From NCBI RefSeq assembly GCF_002081715.1, contig NZ_MUKP01000011.1, forward strand, positions 92,625-156,624: a stretch of DNA of 64,000 nucleotides, in the 5' to 3' direction. Shown here in pieces: positions 53,867 through 62,398 of the stretch; position 1 is the stretch's first letter; every line of letters starts with the position of its first letter. The notes beneath the pieces are model-generated. The model saw only the letters and a list, made by a program, of their open reading frames with translations, had not been told where the DNA came from and searched no databases. The position numbers and the translations under genes are program-made. The DNA comes from Nocardia donostiensis. Its GTDB lineage: Bacteria > Actinomycetota > Actinomycetes > Mycobacteriales > Mycobacteriaceae.

Positions 53867-54061
53867 ATGACCGCCCCTGCCCGCCGCTTCACCCGCTCGA
53901 CCACCGACAAATGGATCGCCGGAGTATGCGGCGGCATCGCCGAATATTTCGGTTGGAGCGCCGGAGTGGTCCGGCTGCTGTTCGTGCTGTCCTGCCTGCT
54001 GCCAGGCCCGCAGTTCATCCTGTACTTGGCGCTGTGGCTGATCATCCCCAAGCAGCGCTGA
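53867..54061 (+). CDS. PspC domain protein
   Basis: Small membrane protein of 64 residues with one PspC domain: the start RSTTDKWIAGVCGGIAEYFG and the terminal hydrophobic LYLALWLIIPK are typical. PspC proteins sense or buffer envelope stress. ATG 53867 follows GGGAG. It stands alone, diverging from the ABC-F gene. Confidence 0.88.
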   Translation: MTAPARRFTRSTTDKWIAGVCGGIAEYFGWSAGVVRLLFVLSCLLPGPQFILYLALWLIIPKQR

Positions 54062-54151
54062 GCCGGGGCTGCGCACGGGAGATATGGATGACAGGATAGA
54101 AACCCCGCTGAAGTACGCTGGCGCGCACACGAGTCCCGTTCAGGAGGAGCC

Positions 54152-54460
54152 ATGGTCACTTCGGGTGAGTTCCCCGGCCTGGATATGCCCGACCTCGACG
54201 CATCCTCGTCCCTCGACGGCCTCGGCCCGGTGGAACTCACCGACCCCACCCAGGACATCGATGGCGACGGTGTCCTCGACACCTACACCGACACCACCGC
54301 CGACGCCATGAACGTCTGGACCGACACCGACCTCGACGGCTACGCCGACCAGGCCACCACCGTCGAGAAAGACGGCGACTACTCGGCCTGGGAGTACCAC
54401 CGGCATCCGGACGGGACGTCGGAATGGGTGCGCACCGATCAGGGGAAAGTGGGAGAGTAG
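54152..54460 (+). CDS. small acidic protein with calcium-loop-like repeats (DUF6802-like)
   Basis: Protein of 102 residues, strongly acidic. Two Asp-rich loops, DIDGDGVLD at 35-43 and TDTDLDGYAD at 57-66, resemble EF-hand or dockerin/thrombospondin-type calcium loops, each followed by aromatic residues. I think it belongs to the actinobacterial DUF6802 group but cannot confirm. ATG 54152 follows AGGAGGAG. It precedes the type VII secretion-like pair by 210 bases, a stretch without visible genes. Function unknown. Confidence 0.7.
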   Translation: MVTSGEFPGLDMPDLDASSSLDGLGPVELTDPTQDIDGDGVLDTYTDTTADAMNVWTDTDLDGYADQATTVEKDGDYSAWEYHRHPDGTSEWVRTDQGKVGE

Positions 54461-54670
54461 GGGTTCCGGTCGCCAGAGCAGACGGTAGTGCCTCACGCCC
54501 AGTAGGCACTCCGTCCGGCGTTGTGATCGAATCTCTCGCATCGCCTGTCCCTCGCCCACCCGATGGCGCTGAAATCGTATGGAACCGAAACGCCTGCAGG
54601 TGCGTCGAATCAAGTAGGCGGTACCAGAATCTGTCAGGGCCGACGAGGCAGAGCGCGATGGAGGGGAACG

Positions 54671-54973
54671 ATGACCACAGGGGTGCAGACCGGTGAGCTC
54701 GGCAAGCTCGGCAACGAGCTGAACAGTTCCGCATCGGTGGTGAAAGACCAGGCCGAGAAGGTGTCCAACAATATGGTCGGCCCAGGCGAAGTGGGGGCGA
54801 ACTACTCCGAGCAGGGCAAGAAGATCCAAACCGGCCTCGAAGCGGTACGTGCCTGGCTGGAGGACTGGGCCGAGGCCACCACCAACACCGGACATGCGGT
54901 GGGCGCCTCCGAGGTCATCTACTCCAATGTGGACCAGGAGAACGCCACCAACACCACCAACGCCGGGAGCTGA
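54671..54973 (+). CDS. EspC-like type VII secretion target protein
   Basis: Protein of 100 residues, predicted helical hairpin of the WXG100/EspC size class. It lacks WXG but ends with YSNVD at residues 84-88, which fits the YxxxD/E export signal of type VII secretion. AWLEDW lies in the second helix. ATG 54671 follows GGAGGGG. It lies four bases before the WEG-motif gene, the usual paired-substrate arrangement. A similarly sized gene (Rv3440c) lies in this position in mycobacteria. No secretion machinery is encoded in the window. Confidence 0.75.
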   Translation: MTTGVQTGELGKLGNELNSSASVVKDQAEKVSNNMVGPGEVGANYSEQGKKIQTGLEAVRAWLEDWAEATTNTGHAVGASEVIYSNVDQENATNTTNAGS

Positions 54974-54977
54974 CCCG

Positions 54978-56636
54978 ATGGCAGACAACGGGTTTCATGT
55001 TCCTGTGGACGGCACCGTCACTCAGCTTCTCGATATCGGCTCCCGGAGTCTGCTCTATTTCGAGAATTTCGAGTCGCGATATAGAAGGGCATTTTCGGAT
55101 CTGCCCGCGGATTTCCTTGATTACCAGGCTTTGCACAAGCGGTTCTATGAACAGAACGGCCTCGACGAGGACAAGATTCGCAACGCGGCCGGCGCGCTGA
55201 AAGAGGCGTTGGACGGAGCGACAGCACAGCACGGACAGCAACAGCAGCTCGCGCAACGGCTCCCATCGGTGTGGGAAGGGGCGGCGGCTACAAATGCCTC
55301 GGACATGATGGCTACGCAACTGGCCATGGCATCAGCGGATATCACCGCAGTCCAGAAAATATGGAAAGCCATGGATGCGGCCCCGAAAGAGTTGCGCGAC
55401 GCCGTCAAGCGTAAAGCGGAAGTCGTGCTCCAGATCCTGGAGAACGGAATCGAAGTCAGAATTGATGGAAAGACCCCAGAGGATGTTGATGTCATCATCC
55501 AAGGGGCGGAAGGAATGGGATTCTCGTGGGGTTCCGACCAGAGTGAGCTGACAAAGATCAGGCGTATATTCCCTGAACTGGGTTCGTATACCTCCATGGA
55601 AGGACTCACAGTAACCCTCGATACGGCAGGTGGCAGTTTCCTGGCGTGGGGGCCGGCCGAGGATGCCATCAAAGACCGCTGTCACCGGTGGCTCAACGAG
55701 GTCTTCAAGAAGGACTATCCGGACAAGACCGCAAAGTTCCGCGAGGCATGCGATTTGGCCGATCAGGACATCAAGGGCATCTACGGCAGACTGATCGACT
55801 CCTTCGGGGAGCTGTCCGAAGCTCCATATCCATGCCCACAGGGGCCGCCCCAGAACCAGCCAGGCACAACGACCACGACCGGAAACCCATCGACGCCGGG
55901 AACTCCATCGTCGCCAGGGACTCCCTCCACGCCGGGAACGCCGAGCACACCCGGCGCACCTCAGACCACGGTCCCATCCACTACGCAGACCCCGTCGATC
56001 GGAAATCTACTGGACGGTCTCGGCGCACTCGGACAGTTGACCAGCCAGCTCACCCCATTGATGACCACGGCTGCCCAGGCAGTGGAACAAGGTTTGAGTG
56101 CGCTGACCGGCACGGTCACCGAGGGCGTCGAAAAGGCGATCGAACAACTACAGGCGAATATCGAGGGCGAAGCCGACAAAGACGGCGACGGCAAGCCCGA
56201 TACGGACGCTGATGGTGACGGAAAACCGGAGGAGGACAAAGGACTTGACCTGGAAGGTAAGCAGGTCAAGCTAGAGATGGGGCCGGACGGCCAGCTGAAG
56301 ATGGTGGTGACCGGCGAGGACGGCCGAGCCCAGGAGTACAAGCTGGAGTTGGACGACCAAGGTCGGCCGGTAATCGTGACCGACGAGACAGACGAGGCCA
56401 CGGAAGGCGATGAGTCCGAGCCGGGGACGCCGGAAGATGAGCAACCGCAGTCAACCGGACAACCATCGATACCAGGAGCGCCGAACGGCAAACGCGAGGA
56501 AGACGGCGAGCATCAGCCGCAGAACTACCCACCACCTGAGCCGGAACCCGAACCCCAGCAGGAACCCGAGTCCGAGCCGGACACCGAACCGTATGTCGAC
56601 ATCGGCGCCCGGCTCGCCGAGGCGGGCCCCCTGTGA
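54978..56636 (+). CDS. large WXG-motif protein with PT-rich linker and acidic repeat
   Basis: Protein of 552 residues. The N-terminal 280 residues are helical with a WEG motif at 99-101 (in LPSVWEGAAATNAS), like WXG100-fold or EspB-type secretion substrates. A Ser-Thr-Pro-Gly repeat linker (about 300-340) leads to a helix-rich part, an acidic loop with DKDGDGKPD and DADGDGKPE (about 400-418), a small domain and a Glu/Pro-rich tail. Part of the N-terminal coding sequence (about 55.35-55.6 kb) is less GC-biased than neighbouring genes. ATG 54978 follows GGGAG. It is likely the partner of the preceding EspC-like protein and could be exported; Rv3439c is in the comparable place. Confidence 0.7.
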   Translation: MADNGFHVPVDGTVTQLLDIGSRSLLYFENFESRYRRAFSDLPADFLDYQALHKRFYEQNGLDEDKIRNAAGALKEALDGATAQHGQQQQLAQRLPSVWEGAAATNASDMMATQLAMASADITAVQKIWKAMDAAPKELRDAVKRKAEVVLQILENGIEVRIDGKTPEDVDVIIQGAEGMGFSWGSDQSELTKIRRIFPELGSYTSMEGLTVTLDTAGGSFLAWGPAEDAIKDRCHRWLNEVFKKDYPDKTAKFREACDLADQDIKGIYGRLIDSFGELSEAPYPCPQGPPQNQPGTTTTTGNPSTPGTPSSPGTPSTPGTPSTPGAPQTTVPSTTQTPSIGNLLDGLGALGQLTSQLTPLMTTAAQAVEQGLSALTGTVTEGVEKAIEQLQANIEGEADKDGDGKPDTDADGDGKPEEDKGLDLEGKQVKLEMGPDGQLKMVVTGEDGRAQEYKLELDDQGRPVIVTDETDEATEGDESEPGTPEDEQPQSTGQPSIPGAPNGKREEDGEHQPQNYPPPEPEPEPQQEPESEPDTEPYVDIGARLAEAGPL

Positions 56637-56737
56637 ACAGCCCCTCGCTGTACCCGGAAGCAAGCGCCAGCGGGTCTGGTTCGGCCGAGCTGATCGGCAA
56701 ATTGGTTCTCCGGAAGGAACCGGCGGTGACCAGGTGA
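56633..56737 (+). CDS. possible 34-residue peptide overlapping the WXG gene end
   Basis: GTG 56633 overlaps the preceding stop (GTGA) and reads 34 residues, ending at another GTGA (56734). Codon use is consistent with coding but the product is too short to judge. The next 100 bases up to the coiled-coil gene contain a second short frame of the same kind. Confidence 0.25.
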   Translation: MNSPSLYPEASASGSGSAELIGKLVLRKEPAVTR

Positions 56738-56837
56738 AATCCGGTTCCGGGGCGAAGGACGTGGTGGGTACCGGCCTCACGGTGTATGGGTCAGTGAACG
56801 GTGAAGCCTGGGAAACTCGCGATCGAGGAGGGGCAGC

Positions 56838-57224
56838 ATGGTGGATTACGCCGCGGAGATAGAGCGTATCGGTGAGGAAAGCCGTCGGCGTGCGGCGCGA
56901 CTGATCGAAGAAATCGCGGAGATCAAACAGCGCACCGCAGCCAAGAGTAAAGAGCTGACAGAACAGTCGGAGGCAGCCGCGCGGCAGTTCTGGGAGGAGC
57001 ACGGCGAGGAGTTGCTGGCGAAGGCGCGTCAGGCCGAGGCCGATGCCGAGCAGGCGCGCCTGGAAGCCGAGGAGCAGGAGAGGCTCGCGGCCCAGGCGCG
57101 TGAGCAACGTGACGCCATCGCGCGTTCTGTTGCGGCGCGTCGCGCCAAAGATGTGGTCACACCCATCGATGAGGACGATGACGAGGAGGCGGCCTACTAC
57201 CAGCGCAAGAGCTGGCTGGTCTGA
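56838..57224 (+). CDS. coiled-coil protein of the secretion-like locus
   Basis: Protein of 128 residues, almost wholly a charged coiled coil (about 5-105) rich in Ala, Glu, Arg and Gln, followed by an acidic stretch (DEDDDEE) and a YYQRKSWLV end. ATG 56838 follows GAGGAGGGG. It is on the same strand as the WXG gene. No family is recognised; a structural or chaperone role for the substrate pair is speculation. Confidence 0.65.
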   Translation: MVDYAAEIERIGEESRRRAARLIEEIAEIKQRTAAKSKELTEQSEAAARQFWEEHGEELLAKARQAEADAEQARLEAEEQERLAAQAREQRDAIARSVAARRAKDVVTPIDEDDDEEAAYYQRKSWLV

Positions 57225-57225
57225 T

Positions 57226-57249
57226 GCTGCGGGCGACCTTTACCGCAGC
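57226..57249 (+). terminator. terminator after the coiled-coil gene
   Basis: GCTGCGG and CCGCAGC form a seven-base stem with a ten-base loop immediately after the stop codon. Confidence 0.45.
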
Positions 57250-57306
57250 GGTCGGCCGCAGCGAAGACCGAGCCGACCGGGCTCCCGGAGCGATGGCGCC
57301 GACAGC

Positions 57307-58170
57307 CTACTTCCGTAGCAGCGAGACCAGCTGACCGATAGTGGCGGGGCTGGGGGTGGTCGGTTCTTCGGGCTCGGCCAGCGGGTCGACCAGGCGGGTG
57401 TGCGGGATCGATGCTTCCGGGTCGCTGAACGCCGCATAGGTTTTGTCGCCGAGCAGGGTGTGCAGCAGGTAGCCGGTGAGCAGGGCCCGGGTGAGGCGGG
57501 TGGTCTTGCCTTCGTGTTTGCCCGCCCCCAGTGCGGACAGGACGCGGCGGCCTTCGATGAGACCGTTGCGCCCCGCACCGTCGAGGGCACGCAGGACGCG
57601 CGGCCCACGCCAGGCGGCGGCCAGCGCGATGGCGTTGGAGTTCATCGAATCGATATCGCCGGTGCCGGCGAGGACGAGCGCCGGGGCGTCGATATCGGGG
57701 GCGATGGTTTCGGCGCTGGGCGCGGTGGGGGCAGGGAAGAGGGCGGCGACCGCGCCGACACGCCGTTGCGACGCCGCGATGACGGCCGCGCCCGCGCCCA
57801 TGCCGTGTCCGGCGAGCGCCAGACGGTCCGGGTGCACGCTGATCGTGCCGTCACCGAGCCGGACACCGGTACAGATATCGAGGGAGGTGAGCAAATCGGT
57901 CGCCAGCCCCAGATGTGACGGAATCGGCCCGTGCTCGGTATCTGGGGCGGCCACCACGAAACCCCACGACGCGAGATGCTCGAGCAGGGTCCGGTAGTTG
58001 TTTGCGCCGGTCAGCCAGCCGTGCCCGAACGCGACAGCGGGCAGGTCCCGACCCGATTCCGGGGTGTACACCACGCCCGGCTGGCCTGCGATGGCCAGGT
58101 TGCCGCGCAACACCCGGTGCGGGCCACGGCTGGTCAGGATGCTCAATAGCGATTTCACAGACGCCGACAC
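57307..58170 (-). CDS. alpha/beta hydrolase (dienelactone hydrolase-like) lacking the nucleophile serine
   Basis: Protein of 287 residues with the chlorophyllase/PAF-acetylhydrolase-like alpha/beta fold: oxyanion-hole region VAFGHGWLTGANNY near 48, then the elbow GHGMG at 121-125, where the usual GxSxG serine is a glycine (residue 123). D-H elements further on are less clear. It may be an inactive or altered hydrolase, or use another residue. Start GTG 58170 is backed by a TAACGT -10 box seven bases away, a leaderless layout. The start codons of this gene and of glmS are 36 bases apart. Rv3438 is in the comparable mycobacterial position. Confidence 0.8.
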   Translation of the reverse strand: MSASVKSLLSILTSRGPHRVLRGNLAIAGQPGVVYTPESGRDLPAVAFGHGWLTGANNYRTLLEHLASWGFVVAAPDTEHGPIPSHLGLATDLLTSLDICTGVRLGDGTISVHPDRLALAGHGMGAGAAVIAASQRRVGAVAALFPAPTAPSAETIAPDIDAPALVLAGTGDIDSMNSNAIALAAAWRGPRVLRALDGAGRNGLIEGRRVLSALGAGKHEGKTTRLTRALLTGYLLHTLLGDKTYAAFSDPEASIPHTRLVDPLAEPEEPTTPSPATIGQLVSLLRK

Positions 58171-58206
58171 AACGTGAACGTTATCCGATAAGTAGTCTGG
58201 TGATCC
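58171..58206. promoter_or_regulatory. 36-bp divergent leaderless promoter pair, hydrolase and glmS
   Basis: TAACGT (58183-58178, minus strand) precedes the hydrolase GTG by seven bases. TAGTCT (58193-58198, plus strand) precedes the glmS ATG by eight. No ribosome binding site is present on either side. The -10 boxes are nine bases apart, so polymerases on the two promoters would occlude each other. Confidence 0.6.
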
Positions 58207-60090
58207 ATGTGCGGAATCGTTGGGTACGTCGGGTACCGGGACGCGTTGGGCGTTGTCGTTGATGCCTTGCGCCGCATGGAGTACCGCGGCTACGACTCGG
58301 CGGGTGTGGCGATCCTCGACGGTAACGGTGAGATCTCGGTGGAACGCCGGGCGGGTCGGCTGGCGAATCTGGAGGCCGAGCTCGGCGAAGCCGAACCAGG
58401 GAGCTTCGCGGGCACCACCGGTATGGGCCATACCCGTTGGGCCACCCACGGCGCGCCGACGGACCGCAATGCGCACCCGCATCGCGACGCCGCGGGCAAG
58501 GTCGCCGTCGTGCACAACGGGATCATCGAGAACTTCGCCCCGTTGCGGCGGGAACTCGAAGAAGCCGGTATCGAACTGGGTAGCGACACCGATACCGAGG
58601 TCGCCGTGCACCTGGTTGCCCGCGCCTACGCCGAAGGCCCTACCGCGGGTGATTTCGAGGCGAGCGCGCTGGCCGTGCTGCGGCGGCTGGAGGGCGCGTT
58701 CACGCTGGTCTTCACGCACGCCGACCATCCGGACAAGATCATTGCCGGCCGCCGGTCCACCCCGCTGGTGGTCGGTGTTGGCCGCGGCGAGATGTTCCTC
58801 GCCTCGGATGTGACCGCGTTCATCGAACACACCCGCGAGGCCGTCGAGCTGGGCCAGGACCAGGCCGTGGTGATCACCGCCGACAGTTACCGTGTCACCG
58901 ATTTCGCCGGGGCCCGCGACGGTGTGCGCACCCGCCCGTTCACCATCGACTGGGATCTGGCCGCCGCCGAAAAAGGCGGGCACGATTACTTCATGCTCAA
59001 GGAGATCGAGGAGCAGCCCGCCGCCGTCGCGGACACGTTGATGGGGCATTTCGATCAGCGGCCCGGCGGGTCCGGCCGGATCGTCCTCGACGAGCAGCGC
59101 CTGTCCGATCAGGAACTGCGCGATGTGGACAAGGTGTTCGTCGTCGCCTGCGGCAGCGCCTACCACTCCGGTCTGCTCGCCAAATACGCGATCGAACACT
59201 GGACGCGGCTGCCGGTCGAGGTGGAGCTGGCCAGCGAGTTCCGCTACCGCGACCCGGTGCTGGACCGGTCGACGCTGGTCGTGGCCATTTCCCAGTCCGG
59301 TGAGACCGCCGACACCCTGGAAGCGGTGCGCCACGCCAAGGAGCAGAAGGCGCGGGTGTTGGCGATCTGCAACACCAACGGCGCGCAGATCCCCCGTGAA
59401 TCCGATGCTGTGCTCTACACCAGGGCCGGGCCGGAGATCGGTGTCGCGTCCACCAAGGCGTTCCTGGCGCAGGTCACCGCGAACTATCTGGTGGGTTTGG
59501 CGTTGGCACAGGCACGCGGCACCAAGTACCCCGATGAGGTGGCACGCGAGTTCGCCGAGCTGGAGGCGATGCCGAAACTGGTCAGCCGCGTGCTGGAGAC
59601 CGCTCAGCAGGTGCGGTCCATCGCCCGCGAACTTGCGCAGGTGCCCACAGTGCTGTTCCTCGGCCGCCATGTCGGTTACCCGGTGGCGTTGGAGGGTGCG
59701 CTCAAGCTCAAAGAGCTGGCGTATATGCATGCGGAGGGTTTCGCCGCGGGCGAGCTCAAGCACGGCCCGATCGCGTTGATCGAGGACGGTCTGCCGGTGA
59801 TCGTGGTGATGCCGTCCCCGAAGGGCCGAGCGGTACTGCATTCGAAACTGCTCAGCAATATCCGCGAGATCCAGGCCCGCGGTGCGCGCACCATCGTGAT
59901 CGCCGAGGAAGGCGACGAAACGGTTCGCCCGTTCGCCGACGACCTCATCGAGATCCCGTCCGCGCCCACCCTGTTCCAGCCGCTGCTGTCGACCGTTCCG
60001 CTGCAGATATTCGCGGCCGAGGTCGCCCAAGCCCGCGGTTACGACGTGGACAAGCCGCGCAACCTGGCGAAATCAGTCACCGTCGAATAA
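58207..60090 (+). CDS. glmS: glutamine-fructose-6-phosphate aminotransferase (isomerising)
   Basis: Makes glucosamine-6-phosphate from fructose-6-phosphate and glutamine, the entry step to UDP-GlcNAc. The 627-residue protein starts MCGIVGYVG with the glutaminase nucleophile Cys2, has TRWATHGAPTDRNAHPH near 75, two SIS domains (about 305-430 and 475-615, with SQSGETADTLEA) and the C-terminal DKPRNLAKSVTVE motif. ATG 58207 is fixed by Cys2 and by a -10 box eight bases away. No glmS ribozyme is visible in the short leader. Confidence 0.97.
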   Translation: MCGIVGYVGYRDALGVVVDALRRMEYRGYDSAGVAILDGNGEISVERRAGRLANLEAELGEAEPGSFAGTTGMGHTRWATHGAPTDRNAHPHRDAAGKVAVVHNGIIENFAPLRRELEEAGIELGSDTDTEVAVHLVARAYAEGPTAGDFEASALAVLRRLEGAFTLVFTHADHPDKIIAGRRSTPLVVGVGRGEMFLASDVTAFIEHTREAVELGQDQAVVITADSYRVTDFAGARDGVRTRPFTIDWDLAAAEKGGHDYFMLKEIEEQPAAVADTLMGHFDQRPGGSGRIVLDEQRLSDQELRDVDKVFVVACGSAYHSGLLAKYAIEHWTRLPVEVELASEFRYRDPVLDRSTLVVAISQSGETADTLEAVRHAKEQKARVLAICNTNGAQIPRESDAVLYTRAGPEIGVASTKAFLAQVTANYLVGLALAQARGTKYPDEVAREFAELEAMPKLVSRVLETAQQVRSIARELAQVPTVLFLGRHVGYPVALEGALKLKELAYMHAEGFAAGELKHGPIALIEDGLPVIVVMPSPKGRAVLHSKLLSNIREIQARGARTIVIAEEGDETVRPFADDLIEIPSAPTLFQPLLSTVPLQIFAAEVAQARGYDVDKPRNLAKSVTVE

Positions 60091-60142
60091 CGGGGAACAG
60101 GGGAGGCACGCGGCGTCGGGTTTAGTAGGCGATATACCGGCA

Positions 60143-60173
60143 AGCGGACCCCGGCTTCGTGTCGGGGCCCGCT
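60143..60173 (+). terminator. terminator of glmS
   Basis: AGCGGACCCCG and CGGGGCCCGCT pair with one mismatch around a nine-base loop, 53 bases after the glmS stop. No T-run follows. Confidence 0.6.
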
Positions 60174-60292
60174 GCGGTGCCATCGATTCACTGCGCGCAG
60201 CTGCCTTGTGCGTTGTCGCTGCTGGTCGTTGTCGTCGTAACGATGGATCCGCCTGCGCGGGTGGTCCGCCTCGGCTTGGAGCTCGTTTGGGA

Positions 60293-60706
60293 CTATTCGA
60301 CGGTAACGGTTCCGCGCATATCGGGGTGTAGGGGGCACAGGTAGCGATAAGTGCCCGGGTGGGTGAATGTATGGCTCCACTCGCCCTGCTCGAACAGCGG
60401 GCTGTTGATCGCCATCGCCTTGTCGCCGATGCCCTGCACGCCGTGCGGGAAGCGGTCGTCGAACTTCCAGGTGACGGTGTCGCCGGCGGAGATGGTGATA
60501 TCGGCGGGCGCAAAGCTCATATCGGAGACATCGACAGTGACGGTCCGGGCGGAACTGTCCGCCGGGGCCGGTGCGGGCGCGCCTGCCGAAGTGCTGGTCG
60601 TTGCCGGGGCGGGTGCGTCGGAGTCGGATCCGCAACCGGACAGCAGTGCCGCTACCAGGACGAGCCCGGCGATCGGAAGAGACGCGGCGTGGTGGCGAAA
60701 CAGCAT
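60293..60706 (-). CDS. cupredoxin domain lipoprotein
   Basis: Secreted lipoprotein of 137 residues. The signal ends at lipobox LLSGC (Cys25), an Ala/Pro/Thr-rich spacer follows, then a plastocyanin/amicyanin-type domain from about 55. Type 1 copper ligands are complete: His in FPHGV, then Cys, His and Met in YLCPLHPDM. It would carry electrons or store copper in the periplasmic space. ATG 60706 has the -10 box TACGCT eight bases upstream, so leaderless translation is likely; the TTG three codons earlier is not needed. It diverges from nnrD. Confidence 0.9.
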   Translation of the reverse strand: MLFRHHAASLPIAGLVLVAALLSGCGSDSDAPAPATTSTSAGAPAPAPADSSARTVTVDVSDMSFAPADITISAGDTVTWKFDDRFPHGVQGIGDKAMAINSPLFEQGEWSHTFTHPGTYRYLCPLHPDMRGTVTVE

Positions 60707-60714
60707 GACCGCCA

Positions 60715-60724
60715 AGCGTAGTCT
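60715..60724. promoter_or_regulatory. overlapping divergent -10 boxes, cupredoxin and nnrD
   Basis: TACGCT on the minus strand (60720-60715) precedes the cupredoxin ATG by eight bases. TAGTCT on the plus strand (60719-60724) lies 41 bases before nnrD, leaving room for its GGAGG leader. The two boxes share two bases. Confidence 0.5.
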
Positions 60725-60765
60725 GCATTCGTCGTCGCCCGATCAACCAGTGGAGGTGCGAGCCC

Positions 60766-62241
60766 ATGGCCGGTCAGCGTGGATACTTCACCGTCGACGA
60801 GGTGCGAGCGGCCGAAGCGGAGCTGTTCACCCGGGTGGCGGCGGGAGTGCCGATGCGCCGGGCTGCGCACGGGCTGGCCAGGGTGGCGGCCGAAGAATTG
60901 CGTGTCCGCACCGGAGGGGTCGCGGGGCGTTCCGTGACGTTGCTCGTCGGTTCCGGTGACAACGGCGGCGACGCGCTGTGGGCGGGTATGTCGCTGCGGC
61001 GCCGCGGTGTCGCGGTCACCGCAGTACTGCTGAACCCGCAGCGCGCTCATCAGGAAGGGCTGGCGGCGTTGCGGAAAGCTGGGGGACGGGTGCAGGCGGA
61101 AGCAGGCCGCCCGGATCTGGTGATAGACGGGATCGTCGGCATCTCTGGGCGCGGCCCGCTACGTCCGCGCGCGGCGGAAATCATTGCCGGATTGGACGCG
61201 CCGATCGTGGCCGCCGATCTGCCCAGCGGGGTGGACCCCGATACCGGGACGGTCTCGGGGCCCGCGGTCCGGGCGCAGGTCACCGTCGCTTTCGGCGCTC
61301 GCAAGCCGGTGCACGCGCTGGCCGCGCCCTGGTGCGGCCGAATCGATGTGGTGCCTATCGGGTTACGGCTGCCGCAACCAGGGTTGGCTGCTTTGGAGCC
61401 CGCGGAGGTGGGGGCGGGCTGGCCGGTGCCTGCTCCCACCGACGACAAGTACACCCAGGGAGTTACCGGGATCTGCGCGGGCAGCGCCCGCTACCCGGGC
61501 GCGGCCGTTCTGTGCACGGGCGGCGCGGTCACCGCCACCTCGGGCATGGTCCGCTACACGGGGACCGCGACCGACCAGGTGCTCGAGCATTTCCCGGAGG
61601 TTGTCACCGCGCACGACATCCCGTCCACCGGGCGGGTACAGGCGTGGGTCACGGGTCCTGGCGCGGGCACCGACGACGATGCCCGCGACCGGTTGGCGCG
61701 CATCCTGGCCACCGATCTGCCGGTGGTGATCGACGCCGACGGCCTGACACTGCTGGCAGCCGAACCCGAGTTGGTGCGGTCGCGCACCGCGCCGACCGTG
61801 CTCACCCCGCATGCGGGGGAATTCGCTCGGCTCGCCGGTCGCGACGTGGGCGCCGACCGGGTGGCGGCGGTGCGGGAATTCGCCGAGTCCTGGCGGGTCA
61901 CCGTGCTGTTGAAAGGCCGAGCCACGCTCGTCGCCGCCCCCGGTGCGCCGGTGCTGGTCAACGAGGCCGGAGGATCATGGGCTGCGACGGCGGGCGCAGG
62001 GGATGTGCTGTCCGGCATCATCGGGGCGCTGCTCGCCGCCGGCCGCAAACCTGCTTGGGCGGCCGCGGCTGCCGCTCGCGCGCATGCCTTGGCCGCCAAC
62101 CTCGCCGCCAAGGAAGGCCACCCCGCGGCCGCCCCCATTTCCGCCACCCCGCTGCTGCGACAGTTACCCGCCGCGATCCGGATACTGCGTGCCCTCGCCG
62201 GGCGTATCGACGGCGGAGCTCAGGGGCTCGAGAGCGACTGA
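60766..62241 (+). CDS. nnrD: bifunctional NAD(P)H-hydrate epimerase/ADP-dependent NAD(P)H-hydrate dehydratase
   Basis: Repairs damaged NADHX and NADPHX. The N-terminal YjeF_N epimerase domain (about 1-215, with VGSGDNGGDALWAGMSL near 65) is fused to the C-terminal dehydratase domain (about 230-480, with LTPHAGEFARL and AATAGAGDVLSGI). The protein has 491 residues. ATG 60766 follows GGAGG. The same gene lies between glmS and alr in mycobacteria. Confidence 0.95.
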   Translation: MAGQRGYFTVDEVRAAEAELFTRVAAGVPMRRAAHGLARVAAEELRVRTGGVAGRSVTLLVGSGDNGGDALWAGMSLRRRGVAVTAVLLNPQRAHQEGLAALRKAGGRVQAEAGRPDLVIDGIVGISGRGPLRPRAAEIIAGLDAPIVAADLPSGVDPDTGTVSGPAVRAQVTVAFGARKPVHALAAPWCGRIDVVPIGLRLPQPGLAALEPAEVGAGWPVPAPTDDKYTQGVTGICAGSARYPGAAVLCTGGAVTATSGMVRYTGTATDQVLEHFPEVVTAHDIPSTGRVQAWVTGPGAGTDDDARDRLARILATDLPVVIDADGLTLLAAEPELVRSRTAPTVLTPHAGEFARLAGRDVGADRVAAVREFAESWRVTVLLKGRATLVAAPGAPVLVNEAGGSWAATAGAGDVLSGIIGALLAAGRKPAWAAAAAARAHALAANLAAKEGHPAAAPISATPLLRQLPAAIRILRALAGRIDGGAQGLESD

Positions 62242-62398
62242 ACGTTCGGTGATCCGGCTCGGTGCGTGGTGACCGTAGGCTCGGCCCGGGTAAACCCTGG
62301 ATCGGTGGCGAATCGTAGACGACGGGCAGACCACAGTCCACGTGTGCGATATTCCCGACAGTAGACAGGAAAAGCATTGACCCATGGGGGAGTTGGCG

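Noticed and set aside
54978..57224. Toxin/immunity reading of the WEG-protein locus (LXG-type toxin with immunity gene)
   Set aside because: No toxin domain is visible at the C-terminus, which is acidic and Pro/Glu-rich, and the downstream gene is a simple coiled coil.
58150..58207. glmS ribozyme
   Set aside because: Only 36 bases separate glmS from the divergent gene and the transcript seems leaderless, so there is no room for the ribozyme fold.
58171..60030. Long upstream extension of the minus-strand hydrolase frame opposite glmS
   Set aside because: The homologous part begins at GTG 58170 with a promoter just before it. The extension is antisense to conserved glmS sequence.
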